Shown here: in pieces, positions 8,903 to 17,305 of the stretch
How the letters are laid out: the number at the start of each line of letters is the position of its first letter
How positions within the stretch are numbered: the stretch's first letter is position 1
From: UBA10349 sp003485905
GTDB lineage: Bacteria; Pseudomonadota; Gammaproteobacteria; Arenicellales; Arenicellaceae
Length of the DNA: 64,000 bases
Reading direction: 5' to 3'
Assembly (NCBI GenBank): GCA_943787185.1
Contig: CALSLL010000003.1
Location: 186,001 to 250,000, forward strand
The notes under the pieces: model-generated
What the model was told of the DNA's origin: nothing
The model's database searches: none
The model's input: the letters and a program-made list of their open reading frames with translations, nothing else
Translations under genes and position numbers: made by a program

Positions 8903-11026
8903 TTAAAATAGCATTCGCGCACCAATCTCCATACTCCGTCCCGCTGCCGGTGCAATGTCCTTCACAATTGAAGCGTGGTAACGCTGTTCTTCGTCCGTTA
9001 AGTTTCGCCCCTGCAGAAACACGGTTAGCTCATTGCTACCAAACTCAATCGACCGCCCAATATATAAAGACAAGTCACTGTATGACTCGGTGGGAAGCTC
9101 ACCAAACGCAGTACGCTGCTGCCCGTCTACATACAACCAGTCGACATCGACTGACCAAGCTGAGCTAAGCCAGGATAAGCCAATACCATATCGAGATGCC
9201 GGGATTCGTGGCAGATTTTGATTCCCAATCAAGCCTGTATCCAATTCTCCGCGCACGGTGTCAAATATGAAGGTGAAATCCAAATCCCCCGTTGCTACCA
9301 CACCAAGGTGAAACAAGCCCTGCACATCTAGCCCACGAAAACTGGCGTCATTTTGTCGATATGTAAAGACTGGCAGCCCATCCTCAACTGTGCCAACATT
9401 TTGCTGATAGATAAAGTCGGCAAAATCCATATAGTAACCACTGACATTAATCTCCATAAACCTATTTTCATAGTTGGCGCTTAGTGTCAGTCCGGTAGCC
9501 CGTTCTTTGTCCAAGTTTGGATTACCTATTTCGAACGATTGGGTCGCTAGATGCGGACCATTAGAATAAAGTTCCTCTATGGTAGGTGCGCGACTGCTGT
9601 AATCAAGCAATGCTGAAAAGGTCAGATAATCGTTGATCGGGTTTAGCAGTCCAATTGAAGTGCTTATAGTCGAAAAGTCACGCTGTTCGATCCCCACTGC
9701 CGTTGGACGATGCTGCAAATCTTCGAACCGCACACCAGTCTCTATATCAAACGTATTAAATTCTCGTTCGCCAACCCAAAAAATACCAACTGATTCTGTC
9801 TCCACTTGTGGCACAAAGGCCTCCTCCCCAACGACGGAAAACTCTCGGGAATTCGCTTGCAAACCAAAAGTGCCAGCTATTTCCTGCCATCGTAGGTGCG
9901 TCAATTGTAAGCGTGCCTCCCAAGCATTGTTACTAAATTTGGTGCCTACTTCTCCGTTACCTTCAATCTCCTCATGCTCATAATCATTGACGCCGAGCCG
10001 AAAATTTAGCGACTCAAAACCACGAAAAGGCTGATCTAGTTGCCCCTCGATGTCAAAGCGTGTCTGAGACATATCGATCATACCTGGCCCCTCTTCTTCG
10101 CCCTCCTCTTCAGCACCTTCTTCTTCATGCCCATGTTCCTCTTCATGCCCATGCCCACCGAGTAAACCGTACTCAGCGTTGAGAGAACTAATTGAAAAAC
10201 CAAGAAAGCCCTGTTCACCGATATAACTCAAGCCTAATGCACCACCTTGACGTTGAGCACGACTACCAACTAACGTACCGCTACTATCACTTTCTTCCTC
10301 ATGGTGTTCGCCCTCTGCTTCTTCGGCAGCTTCCTCTGCTGCGTGCAGCGCTGAAGACTCAGCAAAACCTGGAATCTCATAGTCGTCAGCATTACTGACG
10401 AAGGCATCAACGTGCACTACAAAATTCTGTCCGATCGCGGAATCCATACGTACCGCTCCAGTCAAAGCGTTAGCATTATCCGCAGCACGTATTTGCGCTC
10501 GACCCTGGGCTTCGTCCGGAAGCTGTCTCGGTATTCGTCCAGTTTCAACATCCACCACACCACCAATTGCAGAACTGCCGTAGAGTAATGTGCTGGCACC
10601 CTTTAATACGGTAATTTGATTAGCAATAAAAGGTTCTACACTTACTGCGTGATCACCCGATGTAACTGACACATCGAGACTGTCAATTCGATCCTGAGTA
10701 GTTTTTACGCGCGCGCCTCCAAGGCCGTGAATCACCGGTCTACCGACTGCCGAACCAAAACTTGCGGTTTGGATACCGGCTTCGCCCTTAAGCGTCTCTC
10801 CAAGTGAACCTTGAACATTTTTGGCCAACTCTTCGCCACTTAATACGGTTATTGACTGTGCCGAACCCTCCTCAGCAAGAGGATGTGCCAGCACTCGAAT
10901 TTCTTCAATATGTCTTTCCAAGCTGGAGTCAGAACTTGAATCTTGAGCCATCGCCAAATTAGACGACAACATATTTACAAACAAACCAGACAGCGTAAAC
11001 GTAACAGTAATTTTTTTTGATAGCAT
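8903..11026 (-). CDS. TonB-dependent receptor with His/Glu-rich loops, ZnuD-like
   Basis: 707 residues: signal peptide to about residue 27 ('NLAMAQDS'), plug domain with 'VIHGLGGARVKTTQDRID' (about residue 100), then a 22-strand type barrel ending in 'GARMLF' with the terminal aromatic. Two extracellular-loop candidates are very rich in His and Glu ('EGEHHEEESDS' about residue 237 and 'GHGHEEEHGHEEEG' about residue 290). Such loops are typical of ZnuD-type zinc receptors. A zinc-chaperone-like small gene lies just upstream on the same strand, separated by a hairpin. I infer outer-membrane zinc (or other divalent metal) uptake energised by TonB. No Zur box was recognised. Confidence 0.85.
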   Translation of the reverse strand: MLSKKITVTFTLSGLFVNMLSSNLAMAQDSSSDSSLERHIEEIRVLAHPLAEEGSAQSITVLSGEELAKNVQGSLGETLKGEAGIQTASFGSAVGRPVIHGLGGARVKTTQDRIDSLDVSVTSGDHAVSVEPFIANQITVLKGASTLLYGSSAIGGVVDVETGRIPRQLPDEAQGRAQIRAADNANALTGAVRMDSAIGQNFVVHVDAFVSNADDYEIPGFAESSALHAAEEAAEEAEGEHHEEESDSSGTLVGSRAQRQGGALGLSYIGEQGFLGFSISSLNAEYGLLGGHGHEEEHGHEEEGAEEEGEEEGPGMIDMSQTRFDIEGQLDQPFRGFESLNFRLGVNDYEHEEIEGNGEVGTKFSNNAWEARLQLTHLRWQEIAGTFGLQANSREFSVVGEEAFVPQVETESVGIFWVGEREFNTFDIETGVRFEDLQHRPTAVGIEQRDFSTISTSIGLLNPINDYLTFSALLDYSSRAPTIEELYSNGPHLATQSFEIGNPNLDKERATGLTLSANYENRFMEINVSGYYMDFADFIYQQNVGTVEDGLPVFTYRQNDASFRGLDVQGLFHLGVVATGDLDFTFIFDTVRGELDTGLIGNQNLPRIPASRYGIGLSWLSSAWSVDVDWLYVDGQQRTAFGELPTESYSDLSLYIGRSIEFGSNELTVFLQGRNLTDEEQRYHASIVKDIAPAAGRSMEIGARMLF

Positions 11027-11096
11027 AATAATTTTTCACTAAATAGCGGCCAAAACAGCCGTAAAACTGAGTGAGTGACAATGGTCACTAAAGGGC

Positions 11097-11124
11097 GGAT
11101 TCATCTGAAGCTACAGATGAATCC
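11097..11124 (-). terminator. Perfect 11-bp hairpin between the zinc-chaperone-like gene and the TonB receptor gene
   Basis: GGATTCATCTG (11097-11107) and CAGATGAATCC (11114-11124) are exact inverted repeats with a six-base loop. It starts ten bases after the small gene's stop. Read on the minus strand, the stem is followed by only a short T run, so it may attenuate or protect the upstream message rather than fully terminate. Confidence 0.55.
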
Positions 11125-11134
11125 AGTCGAATTA

Positions 11135-11407
11135 TTAAGCTAGAGGTGGTGCGCGGGATAAGTAGGCTGTGCGGTTAAGTGATGTCACCTCAACCGTTAG
11201 GGGCGTTAGGCGAACTTCCGATTCAACAAAAACAGCTAGGACTGTCAGCGGTAATTCACAGCTACCCGCTTCATCAGCTGTAACAAAAACAGCACATAAT
11301 TCCGTGTGCTCAAGAAATTGATGCTCAATATCATGCTGCGCTATTGCTGTTTGTGACAGCAGTAGAGCGCTAAGCAGCAGCGGTAATATTGATTTAATTT
11401 TCATCAT
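11135..11407 (-). CDS. Small secreted protein resembling zinc-uptake chaperones
   Basis: 90 residues. A signal peptide ending 'QTAIAQ' is followed by 'HDIEHQFLEHTELCAV', a second cysteine ('GSCEL'), and a C-terminal 'YLSRAPPLA'. The His/Cys cluster followed by an R-x-P-P tail is the pattern of small proteins annotated as zinc chaperones of ABC zinc uptake in gammaproteobacteria. Its position directly upstream of a histidine-rich TonB receptor supports a role in zinc handling at the cell envelope. No clear Shine-Dalgarno is visible, and either of two adjacent ATGs could be the start. The assignment is tentative. Confidence 0.55.
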   Translation of the reverse strand: MMKIKSILPLLLSALLLSQTAIAQHDIEHQFLEHTELCAVFVTADEAGSCELPLTVLAVFVESEVRLTPLTVEVTSLNRTAYLSRAPPLA

Positions 11408-11581
11408 AGACTGTATGCATCAATCGTGAGAAACACTCAACGATGTTTTTAGTTTAGCCTAAAGAAACCTCCTGAAAAGTTAACGTAAAGCAATGATGCA
11501 TAAGTACTTCTGACTTTTAAAAATAAGCAAAGCGCAAGGTTCGGCCAATTCTCCAGAAAATATCCAGCTAAAAAACCAAAT

Positions 11582-11971
11582 CTATTTTCTAAATCGCTCC
11601 CTTACGGGGCTTCGTTCTCTAACAATTGTGCCATCCGGAAGCACAGCCTCACCAAAAATTATTGTGCGCTCCCGATACCCTACTCGACCACTGAGTTGAA
11701 TTTGATCACCTTCTTGAATGGCATCGAAGTCAAAACCCTGACGTTGCAATGCGATTCGCGCCAACATTTCCACTATCCACTCTTCCGAGGTTCCATCTTG
11801 GTTCGTGACTTCTAATACAAACGAACCGTGTGGATTAATCCACTTTACCGACACAACAGTTCCTTCGAATGTCACTATTTCATCAGAAAAATTCAATGCC
11901 ACTGAATGATGGGCGGATAGCACAAGTGGTACAAAAAACAGTGCCCCAAACAATAAACCTTTGTTAAACAT
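11582..11971 (-). CDS. DUF6152-like secreted protein
   Basis: 129 residues. The signal peptide is cleaved after 'VLSA', leaving 'HHSVALNFSD' as mature N-terminus; 'WINPHGSF' gives His 28. The domain continues with 'EEWIVEMLARIALQRQG' and 'EGDQIQLSGR', the two blocks also seen in the fused members. Its ATG overlaps the stop of the upstream partner gene (TAATG), with AGGAGG inside the upstream gene, so the two are translationally coupled. Function unknown. Confidence 0.75.
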   Translation of the reverse strand: MFNKGLLFGALFFVPLVLSAHHSVALNFSDEIVTFEGTVVSVKWINPHGSFVLEVTNQDGTSEEWIVEMLARIALQRQGFDFDAIQEGDQIQLSGRVGYRERTIIFGEAVLPDGTIVRERSPVRERFRK

Positions 11972-12662
11972 TAGTGTTCGCCTCCTGCCACGTCAATAGG
12001 TTCGCAACCATACACCACGAAATCGAAATCTGATCGGTAGTAGCGATTAGTCGCCTTTAAAGGCTCGGTGTAATTGACCGGATCACTATAGCTTATCTCA
12101 ACCAACAACCTATCCTCGTCATCTACAGAAATACGCTCGATGCTACGCATTGCCTCGGATTGCGGCGGGAAACGTCGCAATGTCGTAACATATCCCGGCG
12201 CATAATCTAAGGTCTCAATAATCAACGCATCATCCTCGTACCAAGCAATCGAATGACCCATCGAGTGCATCAGCACACCATCTATGTTTTGTGTGCTTGG
12301 CTCGGTTTGAATTGGATGCCCATTTTGATTTAGCGGGATGGTTCGAACCAAATCGAACATCTCATAGCTAATCAGCACATAATCATCGTACTGCTCAATT
12401 TTTACCGACGTATCGGGCTCATCCCAGGCTCTCCCCAAACCAGATGGAATACAACCGTAGCTCGGATCATCCGTTTGTGGATTATAGCTGTCTACACGGC
12501 GCTGCCCCTCGGGTGTGTACTGAGGCTCTGAATACTCAAAAAACAATGACGGATCAATACTCCAAAACCTTCAAGATTTGATTGAGCTAAGACATTGGCC
12601 TGCCAGCCCAGCAGTAAAGAGACTCCCACTAATCTGGAACCGAGTGTTGTTTTAAATCTCAA
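11971..12662 (-). pseudogene. Two-cysteine partner family gene with a -1 frameshift after the signal peptide
   Basis: The open frame from 12546 down encodes 191 residues of the partner domain ('YGCIPSGLGR', 'MGHSIAWYEDDALIIET', 'DPVNYTEPL', 'VYGCEPID') but lacks an export signal. In the neighbouring frame a TTG at 12662, with GGGGGAG seven bases upstream, starts a good signal peptide ending 'ANVLAQSNLEGF'. Adding one T to the four-T run at 12562-12569 joins both halves as 'NLEGFWSIDPSLFFEY', which matches 'DFSGVW' and 'DFTGIW' in the paralogues. So this is one gene with a single-base deletion in a homopolymer, either real or a sequencing error. It overlaps the DUF6152-like gene downstream. 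Confidence 0.8.
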
Positions 12663-12790
12663 TTTTTAACTCCCCCTTTGAAGAAAGTATTAAGCAGTAT
12701 AGGACAAAGATTAAATCTATTATACAGCCCATAAAAAGCGCTGTCGATATGTCGCAAATAGCCGAGTTCTATAGGGTTTTTGCATAACCG

Positions 12791-13375
12791 CTAATTCCGC
12801 AAAACAGACAACGATTCAGGCGGAACCCATAGTTGGGTACCGATAACAATCACGAAATAAGTCATAATCCAAATCGATAACGCAGCATGCAAACGCTTAT
12901 TCGTCGTCAAAGCCCCTGCGAGAATGCCAAGGAGAACAGCCACATCATCAGTACGGTACACGGACCATATTTCTTCTCCAGCCAACACAGTTCCCCCATA
13001 CATTTGTGTCAGCATCGCGATAAAAAACGACCATAACATTGGCCTCCGCACGTTAAAGAAGTGCTTCTCAAGGTCTAGCTCATGCCCTTCTGTGCTCTGA
13101 GGAACAACTAAGGTAGCCGAAAAAAATAAGAATGTTGGTGTTGAAAAAGTATAGAGATATTTTAGAAACGTCCACTCGACCGCCCGAAACTCCCATCCTG
13201 CCCACCATGTTAGCGGAGCAGAGATGAAAAGGATTACTATCCACACGATATGCGGAAAAAACCAGCGAATAGATTCCTCCGTTTGAACCAAACGGCTAAT
13301 ACCAGAAAGAATCTGTGCAATAGCAAGAGCATAAACCACCGATGTGATGATTAGAATGAATTCAATTAAACTCAA
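12791..13375 (-). CDS. Hypothetical multi-pass membrane protein
   Basis: 194 residues with about six hydrophobic segments (for example 'FILIITSVVYALAIAQI' at the start and 'WIMTYFVIVIGTQLWV' near the end) and short polar links. No family was recognised and no catalytic motif is evident. Start is TTG at 13375, preceded by GGGGAT; no ATG is nearby. It lies between the partner-domain gene and the M20 peptidase, all on the minus strand, with gaps of 58 and 128 bp. Confidence 0.6.
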   Translation of the reverse strand: MSLIEFILIITSVVYALAIAQILSGISRLVQTEESIRWFFPHIVWIVILFISAPLTWWAGWEFRAVEWTFLKYLYTFSTPTFLFFSATLVVPQSTEGHELDLEKHFFNVRRPMLWSFFIAMLTQMYGGTVLAGEEIWSVYRTDDVAVLLGILAGALTTNKRLHAALSIWIMTYFVIVIGTQLWVPPESLSVLRN

Positions 13376-13433
13376 ATATCCCCAACCTCTTCATCTGAAG
13401 TAAATAGATTCTAACTCAAGGTTCAAAAAACCG

Positions 13434-14879
13434 TTATTTCGCAGTAGCAGCAATCTCGATGACCGTATACCAAAGAAACTGAACCAAACTCAGCACCGAG
13501 TCTTCAAGAATACGCTCGTCATCACCATGCGAACCACCGCCACCGCTACTATCTTCTGCAGCTATGATTGGGCCAAAGCCATAGCACTGGGTACCTTTAG
13601 CTCGAACCTGAGCCATATCGGTCGCGCCTGTGAGCATCGTCGGAATCGTTATTGCTGATGGGTATAAGCGTGCAGCAACATTCTCTAGCGCCTGAAATAC
13701 GGGCGTATTTAAACCGGAAGGTGGACTTGCGGGTCGATACACGCCTTCGGGGACAATCTCAATATCCGGGTTGTTAATAATGCCAGCGAGATCAACATAG
13801 AAATCCTCTGGATTTTCATCAGGCAACCCACGAATATCAAATGTGGCGCTCGCCTCTGATGGAATTACGTTGCGTCTGAATCCTCCAGTAATGATGGTCG
13901 GGGCTACCGAGGTCCGCAACAAGGAATAATGCTGCGGTTCATGTTCAGCGAAATATCGTTCAACTCTAGGTTGATGCTCTGGATCAAGAATAGACCGGTA
14001 TCGTTCCGCATCTTCTGGCTCGCTGATCTCAGCTAGACGCTCAAAATATGCACGTGTTGTTTCATTGAGTCTTAACGGGGACTGCCAGTTTGCTAGCCTG
14101 GAAACTGCACCTGCTAGCGCGGCAATCGCATTATCAACTCTGGGTCTAGATCCGTGCCCGGCTGTACCACGGGCAACGAGCGTAACCCGCATTGGAAACT
14201 TCTCTGTGGTTGTAATCCCAACTCGCTGCACTACACCGCCCTGAGATACCGTACCGCCACCCTCCGCCAAACAGTACTCTGCACCAATTTTGTCCCAGTG
14301 GTTCTCTACCATGTAGTCGATACCATAGGCGGTCGTCCCTTCCTCCCCTGCCTCGGCAAGAAAAATAACATCACGATCCAGTTCCACACCGGACCGTTGC
14401 AGAAGCAACATTAGCATTAAGGATGCCGTGACATTATCTTTATCATCAAGTGCGCCGCGTCCGTATATATAGCCATCTTTTTGAACTGCACCGAATGGAT
14501 CGACCGACCAGTTCTCCGGCTGAACACCAACCACGTCGGTATGCGCCATTACCAACAGCGGTTCTTTACTGCCATTACCCTTAATGCGTGCCACCATATT
14601 CGCTCTATCAGGATCTCGGGCAAACAGGTCTGCTTCGATACCTTCATTCTCGAGCACTTGCTCAAGATAGGTTGCTGCAACTGTTTCATTGCCGGGCGGA
14701 TTGCTTGTATTCGTTCGTAGTAGCGTAAAAAAGTGTTCTAGCGATTCCCGCTCAACGTCTTCCCAATCCAGTGGATATCTGTCTTGGGCACCCACGCCAG
14801 CAACGCTAAAACAAAGCACTGCAAACAAGCCACACACCGTCGAGCGATGGGTTCGAGATAATGATGTTATCGACTGCAT
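13434..14879 (-). CDS. Exported M20-family metallopeptidase
   Basis: 481 residues with a signal peptide ending 'AGVGAQ'. The di-zinc site is intact: 'LLVMAHTDVVGV' (His, Asp), 'GRGALDDKDN' (bridging Asp), 'LAEAGEEGTT' (catalytic Glu-Glu), and a C-terminal His in the serine/glycine-rich 'GGGGSHGDDER'. A dimerisation domain lies between. The family cleaves dipeptides or acylated amino acids; here the site would be periplasmic. AAGGAG precedes the ATG. The repeat-bearing gap 14880-15220 separates it from the cupin gene. Confidence 0.9.
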   Translation of the reverse strand: MQSITSLSRTHRSTVCGLFAVLCFSVAGVGAQDRYPLDWEDVERESLEHFFTLLRTNTSNPPGNETVAATYLEQVLENEGIEADLFARDPDRANMVARIKGNGSKEPLLVMAHTDVVGVQPENWSVDPFGAVQKDGYIYGRGALDDKDNVTASLMLMLLLQRSGVELDRDVIFLAEAGEEGTTAYGIDYMVENHWDKIGAEYCLAEGGGTVSQGGVVQRVGITTTEKFPMRVTLVARGTAGHGSRPRVDNAIAALAGAVSRLANWQSPLRLNETTRAYFERLAEISEPEDAERYRSILDPEHQPRVERYFAEHEPQHYSLLRTSVAPTIITGGFRRNVIPSEASATFDIRGLPDENPEDFYVDLAGIINNPDIEIVPEGVYRPASPPSGLNTPVFQALENVAARLYPSAITIPTMLTGATDMAQVRAKGTQCYGFGPIIAAEDSSGGGGSHGDDERILEDSVLSLVQFLWYTVIEIAATAK

Positions 14880-15220
14880 GATTTCTCCTTGCTGATGTTT
14901 ACTAGAAGTCTATTGGAATAGAAGTAGTATAAAACTTATCTTAAAAATCGTACGGCATTCCAAACCGACTACGAAAGTCGTAAAGCTCTATCGTAAAATC
15001 TTCGGCGGCAAGAAATAAAAACCTGATATCTCGATTCAGTTCCTTCAATTTACTCCCCCATGAGAACTCTTGTAGAACCGATTCTACTCCCAAACTGCTA
15101 TTAAATGGCGTATCAACAGCTAGAACCGCCTTCTATTCTTTGTTCAGTAAATGACGGCTTATTGACCAAAGCGAACATTTGAGCCCATCCGACCCCATGT
15201 CGAAAGAGCTCTACTTTGAA
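14880..15220. other. Gene-free stretch with a 63-codon open remnant and one 34-nt repeat
   Basis: On the minus strand 15132-14941 is open for 63 codons, ending '...YDFRSRFGMPYDF' and a TAA, but it has no convincing start or ribosome site. It could be the 3' remnant of a lost gene; I do not recognise it. One copy of the 34-nt palindromic repeat lies at 15149-15182. No promoter was identified with confidence. Confidence 0.4.
15149..15182 (+). repeat. 34-nt palindromic repeat, copy A
   Basis: The most diverged of four units. Arms AAATGAC-GGCTT and AAGCGAACATTT pair imperfectly around a central TTGACC. Same length and orientation as copies B, C and D. Confidence 0.55.
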
Positions 15221-15760
15221 CTAACGATTTATATGTACATCTGCTTGCTGCATAAATTCGCGCATTACTTCCGGATCGTTACTTTCTTCTTCAGTCATAG
15301 ACCTTCTCCTGAAGTAATTTTCCTCATAACCAGCTGGTTCATAAAGCATTAGTGCATGGACATCCTCCTCACCCATCACCTTGATTGCATGTGGAGAATT
15401 AGGTGGGATATAGAGTAGATCTCCGGAACCGATTTGCTGAGTGTCTCCACTAACCGTAGCTTCCATAACACCAGAGATTATAAAAAACACCTCGCTATGA
15501 AGTTTATGAGTATGCCCCGGATAACTCGACATTCCGGGCTTAAAAATTTCTTTAATAATGCTATAGCGACCATCTGTCTGCTTCGCCGATAGCATAAATT
15601 TAGACAACATCGGACCGCGACTGAATTCCTCTAGCGAATCCACTTTAGAAAACACGTGCCCCCCATTCGATTCGGAATCCTGAGCGAACGTTGTAGCAGA
15701 AATTCCCACCCCAAATAGAACGAGACTTAACACAGAGACTAAAGTTGGCTTTATAACCAT
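15221..15760 (-). CDS. Exported single-domain cupin
   Basis: A signal peptide ends at 'ATTFAQDS'. Cupin motif 1 is 'PGHTHKLHSEVFFIISG' (three His and a Glu, about residue 80) and motif 2 is 'YIPPNSPHAIKV', so the metal site looks complete. The product may be a small oxygenase, isomerase or binding protein in the periplasm; the substrate cannot be read. A GTG two codons upstream is possible, but the ATG at 15760 sits five bases after GAGG. It lies in the run of genes separated by 34-nt repeats. Confidence 0.85.
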   Translation of the reverse strand: MVIKPTLVSVLSLVLFGVGISATTFAQDSESNGGHVFSKVDSLEEFSRGPMLSKFMLSAKQTDGRYSIIKEIFKPGMSSYPGHTHKLHSEVFFIISGVMEATVSGDTQQIGSGDLLYIPPNSPHAIKVMGEEDVHALMLYEPAGYEENYFRRRSMTEEESNDPEVMREFMQQADVHINR

Positions 15761-15837
15761 TTGCACCTCACTTGAGTGAATTACCTATTTTGATCGTATA
15801 GCGGGCATATGATCAAAAATATCGAATCTGTCCCGCT

Positions 15838-15871
15838 GAGTGACTGCTATTCGCCCAAAGCGGTCATTTAC
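15838..15871 (+). repeat. 34-nt palindromic repeat, copy B
   Basis: Arms TGACTGCT and AAAGCGGTCA around TATTCGCCC. 29 of 34 positions match copy C by eye. Lies between the cupin gene and the interrupted fusion gene. Confidence 0.75.
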
Positions 15872-15923
15872 TTGAACATCTCTGTAGGCAGCTTTCGGGC
15901 ACAAACGTTCAGCGAGTTCGAAT

Positions 15924-17006
15924 TTACTGAGCGTATACCTCGGAAACTTCGCAACCATAAGTGCCAAGCTCTATACCCGGCTTCCATACGTTGAGCATTT
16001 TTTCCGTGTGTGGCTCAGTTAGTGCCCAGGGATCCGTTATCGTAGTGGAGTAGTGGATCTGGCCAGCTTCATCATCAATAACGAAACGTTCATGCACGGT
16101 TAGATCCGGTCCGGAAGAAATTCCTACTCGATTAAAATAAGGATAATTGATATTTGCTGTGTCTACTATCAGCGTATTTTCGTCTTCCCAGTACCCAACG
16201 GAATAACCCATATTGCTTTCTTCAGCCGTTGGTACTAGCGAGGCATTCAAATGGATGATTCGGGTCACATCAAACTCATGAGCCCGCATCACAATGGTAT
16301 TTTCATCGTGCTGAGTAAACTCAATAGGATAAGGGTTCCCCATGGTTACCGGCATTCCTGGTGGGATACAAAGGAGCTGTGGGTTTTCCGTGTATTCGTC
16401 CCAAGTTGCAAATTTTTCCAGCGCAGCCTCCGTAAGCGGAAATGCATCTGGATCAGCAAAGAACCAATCGGCCCTTTCCGGTCCCCAAGACCAAATTCGA
16501 AACAGACCATCTGCATTTGCTTCCGCTTCAGCTATTTGTGCCGCCGTTGGGCCCGGGGCAGATACTTCAAGCTGTTGAACATCTGGCCAGCGCGGAGTCC
16601 CATTTGCGCTGAGCATAAGCTCTAGTCCATTGGCCAGCAAAATATTTGACATGACCATGTCGTTCGCCCGACGCATCGAAGATCGTCCAGCTACCTTCAA
16701 GCTATCGCCGACTTTAATAACATCTCCGTTAATGCCCCGCCGGTTCTAATTGCTCACTGAGCCGCCTCCCACAATCCACTCTCCGTCTGCAGTAGCAATA
16801 TGAAATATCACGTGAGGGTTTTTCCAGAAGACGTTCGTAACCACACCCTCGATCTCGGTAATACTTTGCTCGTACTCTGAAGTTGAATGATGCGAAAAAA
16901 CAGCAACAGGCAATATCAAAAGACCTATCCCCACAGCTGAAGTTAGCAACCTAATTATAGCTTTCATAAAAACCCACAAAGTTAAACTACGAGTAATAGG
17001 AAGCAT
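15924..17006 (-). pseudogene. DUF6152-like/two-cysteine fusion gene interrupted by one in-frame TAG
   Basis: The 5' part encodes a signal peptide and 'HHSTSEYEQS' with 'WKNPHVIF', then stops at TAG (16746-16748) after 'GGGSVSN'. Reading on in the same frame gives 'NRRGINGDVIKVGDSLKVAG', the expected continuation, and then a complete two-cysteine domain ('LLCIPPGMPVTM', 'MGYSVGYWEDENTLIVDT', 'DPWALTEPH', 'YGCEVSE'). No frameshift is needed, so a single nonsense codon splits one gene; a TTG-to-TAG change is plausible, since relatives have Leu before Arg there. The start is either ATG 17006 (AGAGG six bases upstream) or ATG 16967 (better signal-peptide length). The 3' part might be re-initiated but would lack export. 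Confidence 0.85.
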
Positions 17007-17154
17007 AAACCGCCTCTTTCCCTGAATCAATTAGTATCAGCCAGCCCAAAAACCTCGTCATCACCTTTAAAAACAAGCTCAACCGAGCGAGATCTACCTA
17101 CCTTTTCTAGCAGCAAACAGTAACACCGGCCTTTAATCTCTATTCCGCCGTGTC

Positions 17155-17188
17155 GAGTGACCGCTAATTGCCCAAAGCGGCCATTCAC
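17155..17188 (+). repeat. 34-nt palindromic repeat, copy C
   Basis: Best formed unit: TGACCGCT and AAAGCGGCCA around AATTGCCC. Lies in the gap between two DUF6152-like fusion genes. Confidence 0.75.
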
Positions 17189-17305
17189 TGATGCGTTTAT
17201 AACGAAAACTATCAAGTATCTTCATGTTTTATCCCCAGCCGAATACTCTCTACGCCGAGTGGCAAAGTTTGACACTCTTGCACGCTCAATACTCTTGATA
17301 TTACT

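Noticed and set aside
9633..9983. Plus-strand frame opposite the TonB receptor
   Set aside because: Antisense shadow of a conserved barrel gene without ribosome site or family character.
11027..11600. Zur box upstream of the receptor or the chaperone-like gene
   Set aside because: No sequence near the GAAATGTTATAATATAACATTTC type was seen on either strand.
15221..15760. Cupin as part of the DUF6152-like family unit
   Set aside because: It shares the repeat-bearing gaps but has no sequence relation to either domain, so grouping rests on position only.
16746..16748. Stop-codon reassignment or pyrrolysine at TAG
   Set aside because: Intact genes in the window, such as the FAH-fold gene and aroC, end at TAG; no Pyl genes are visible.
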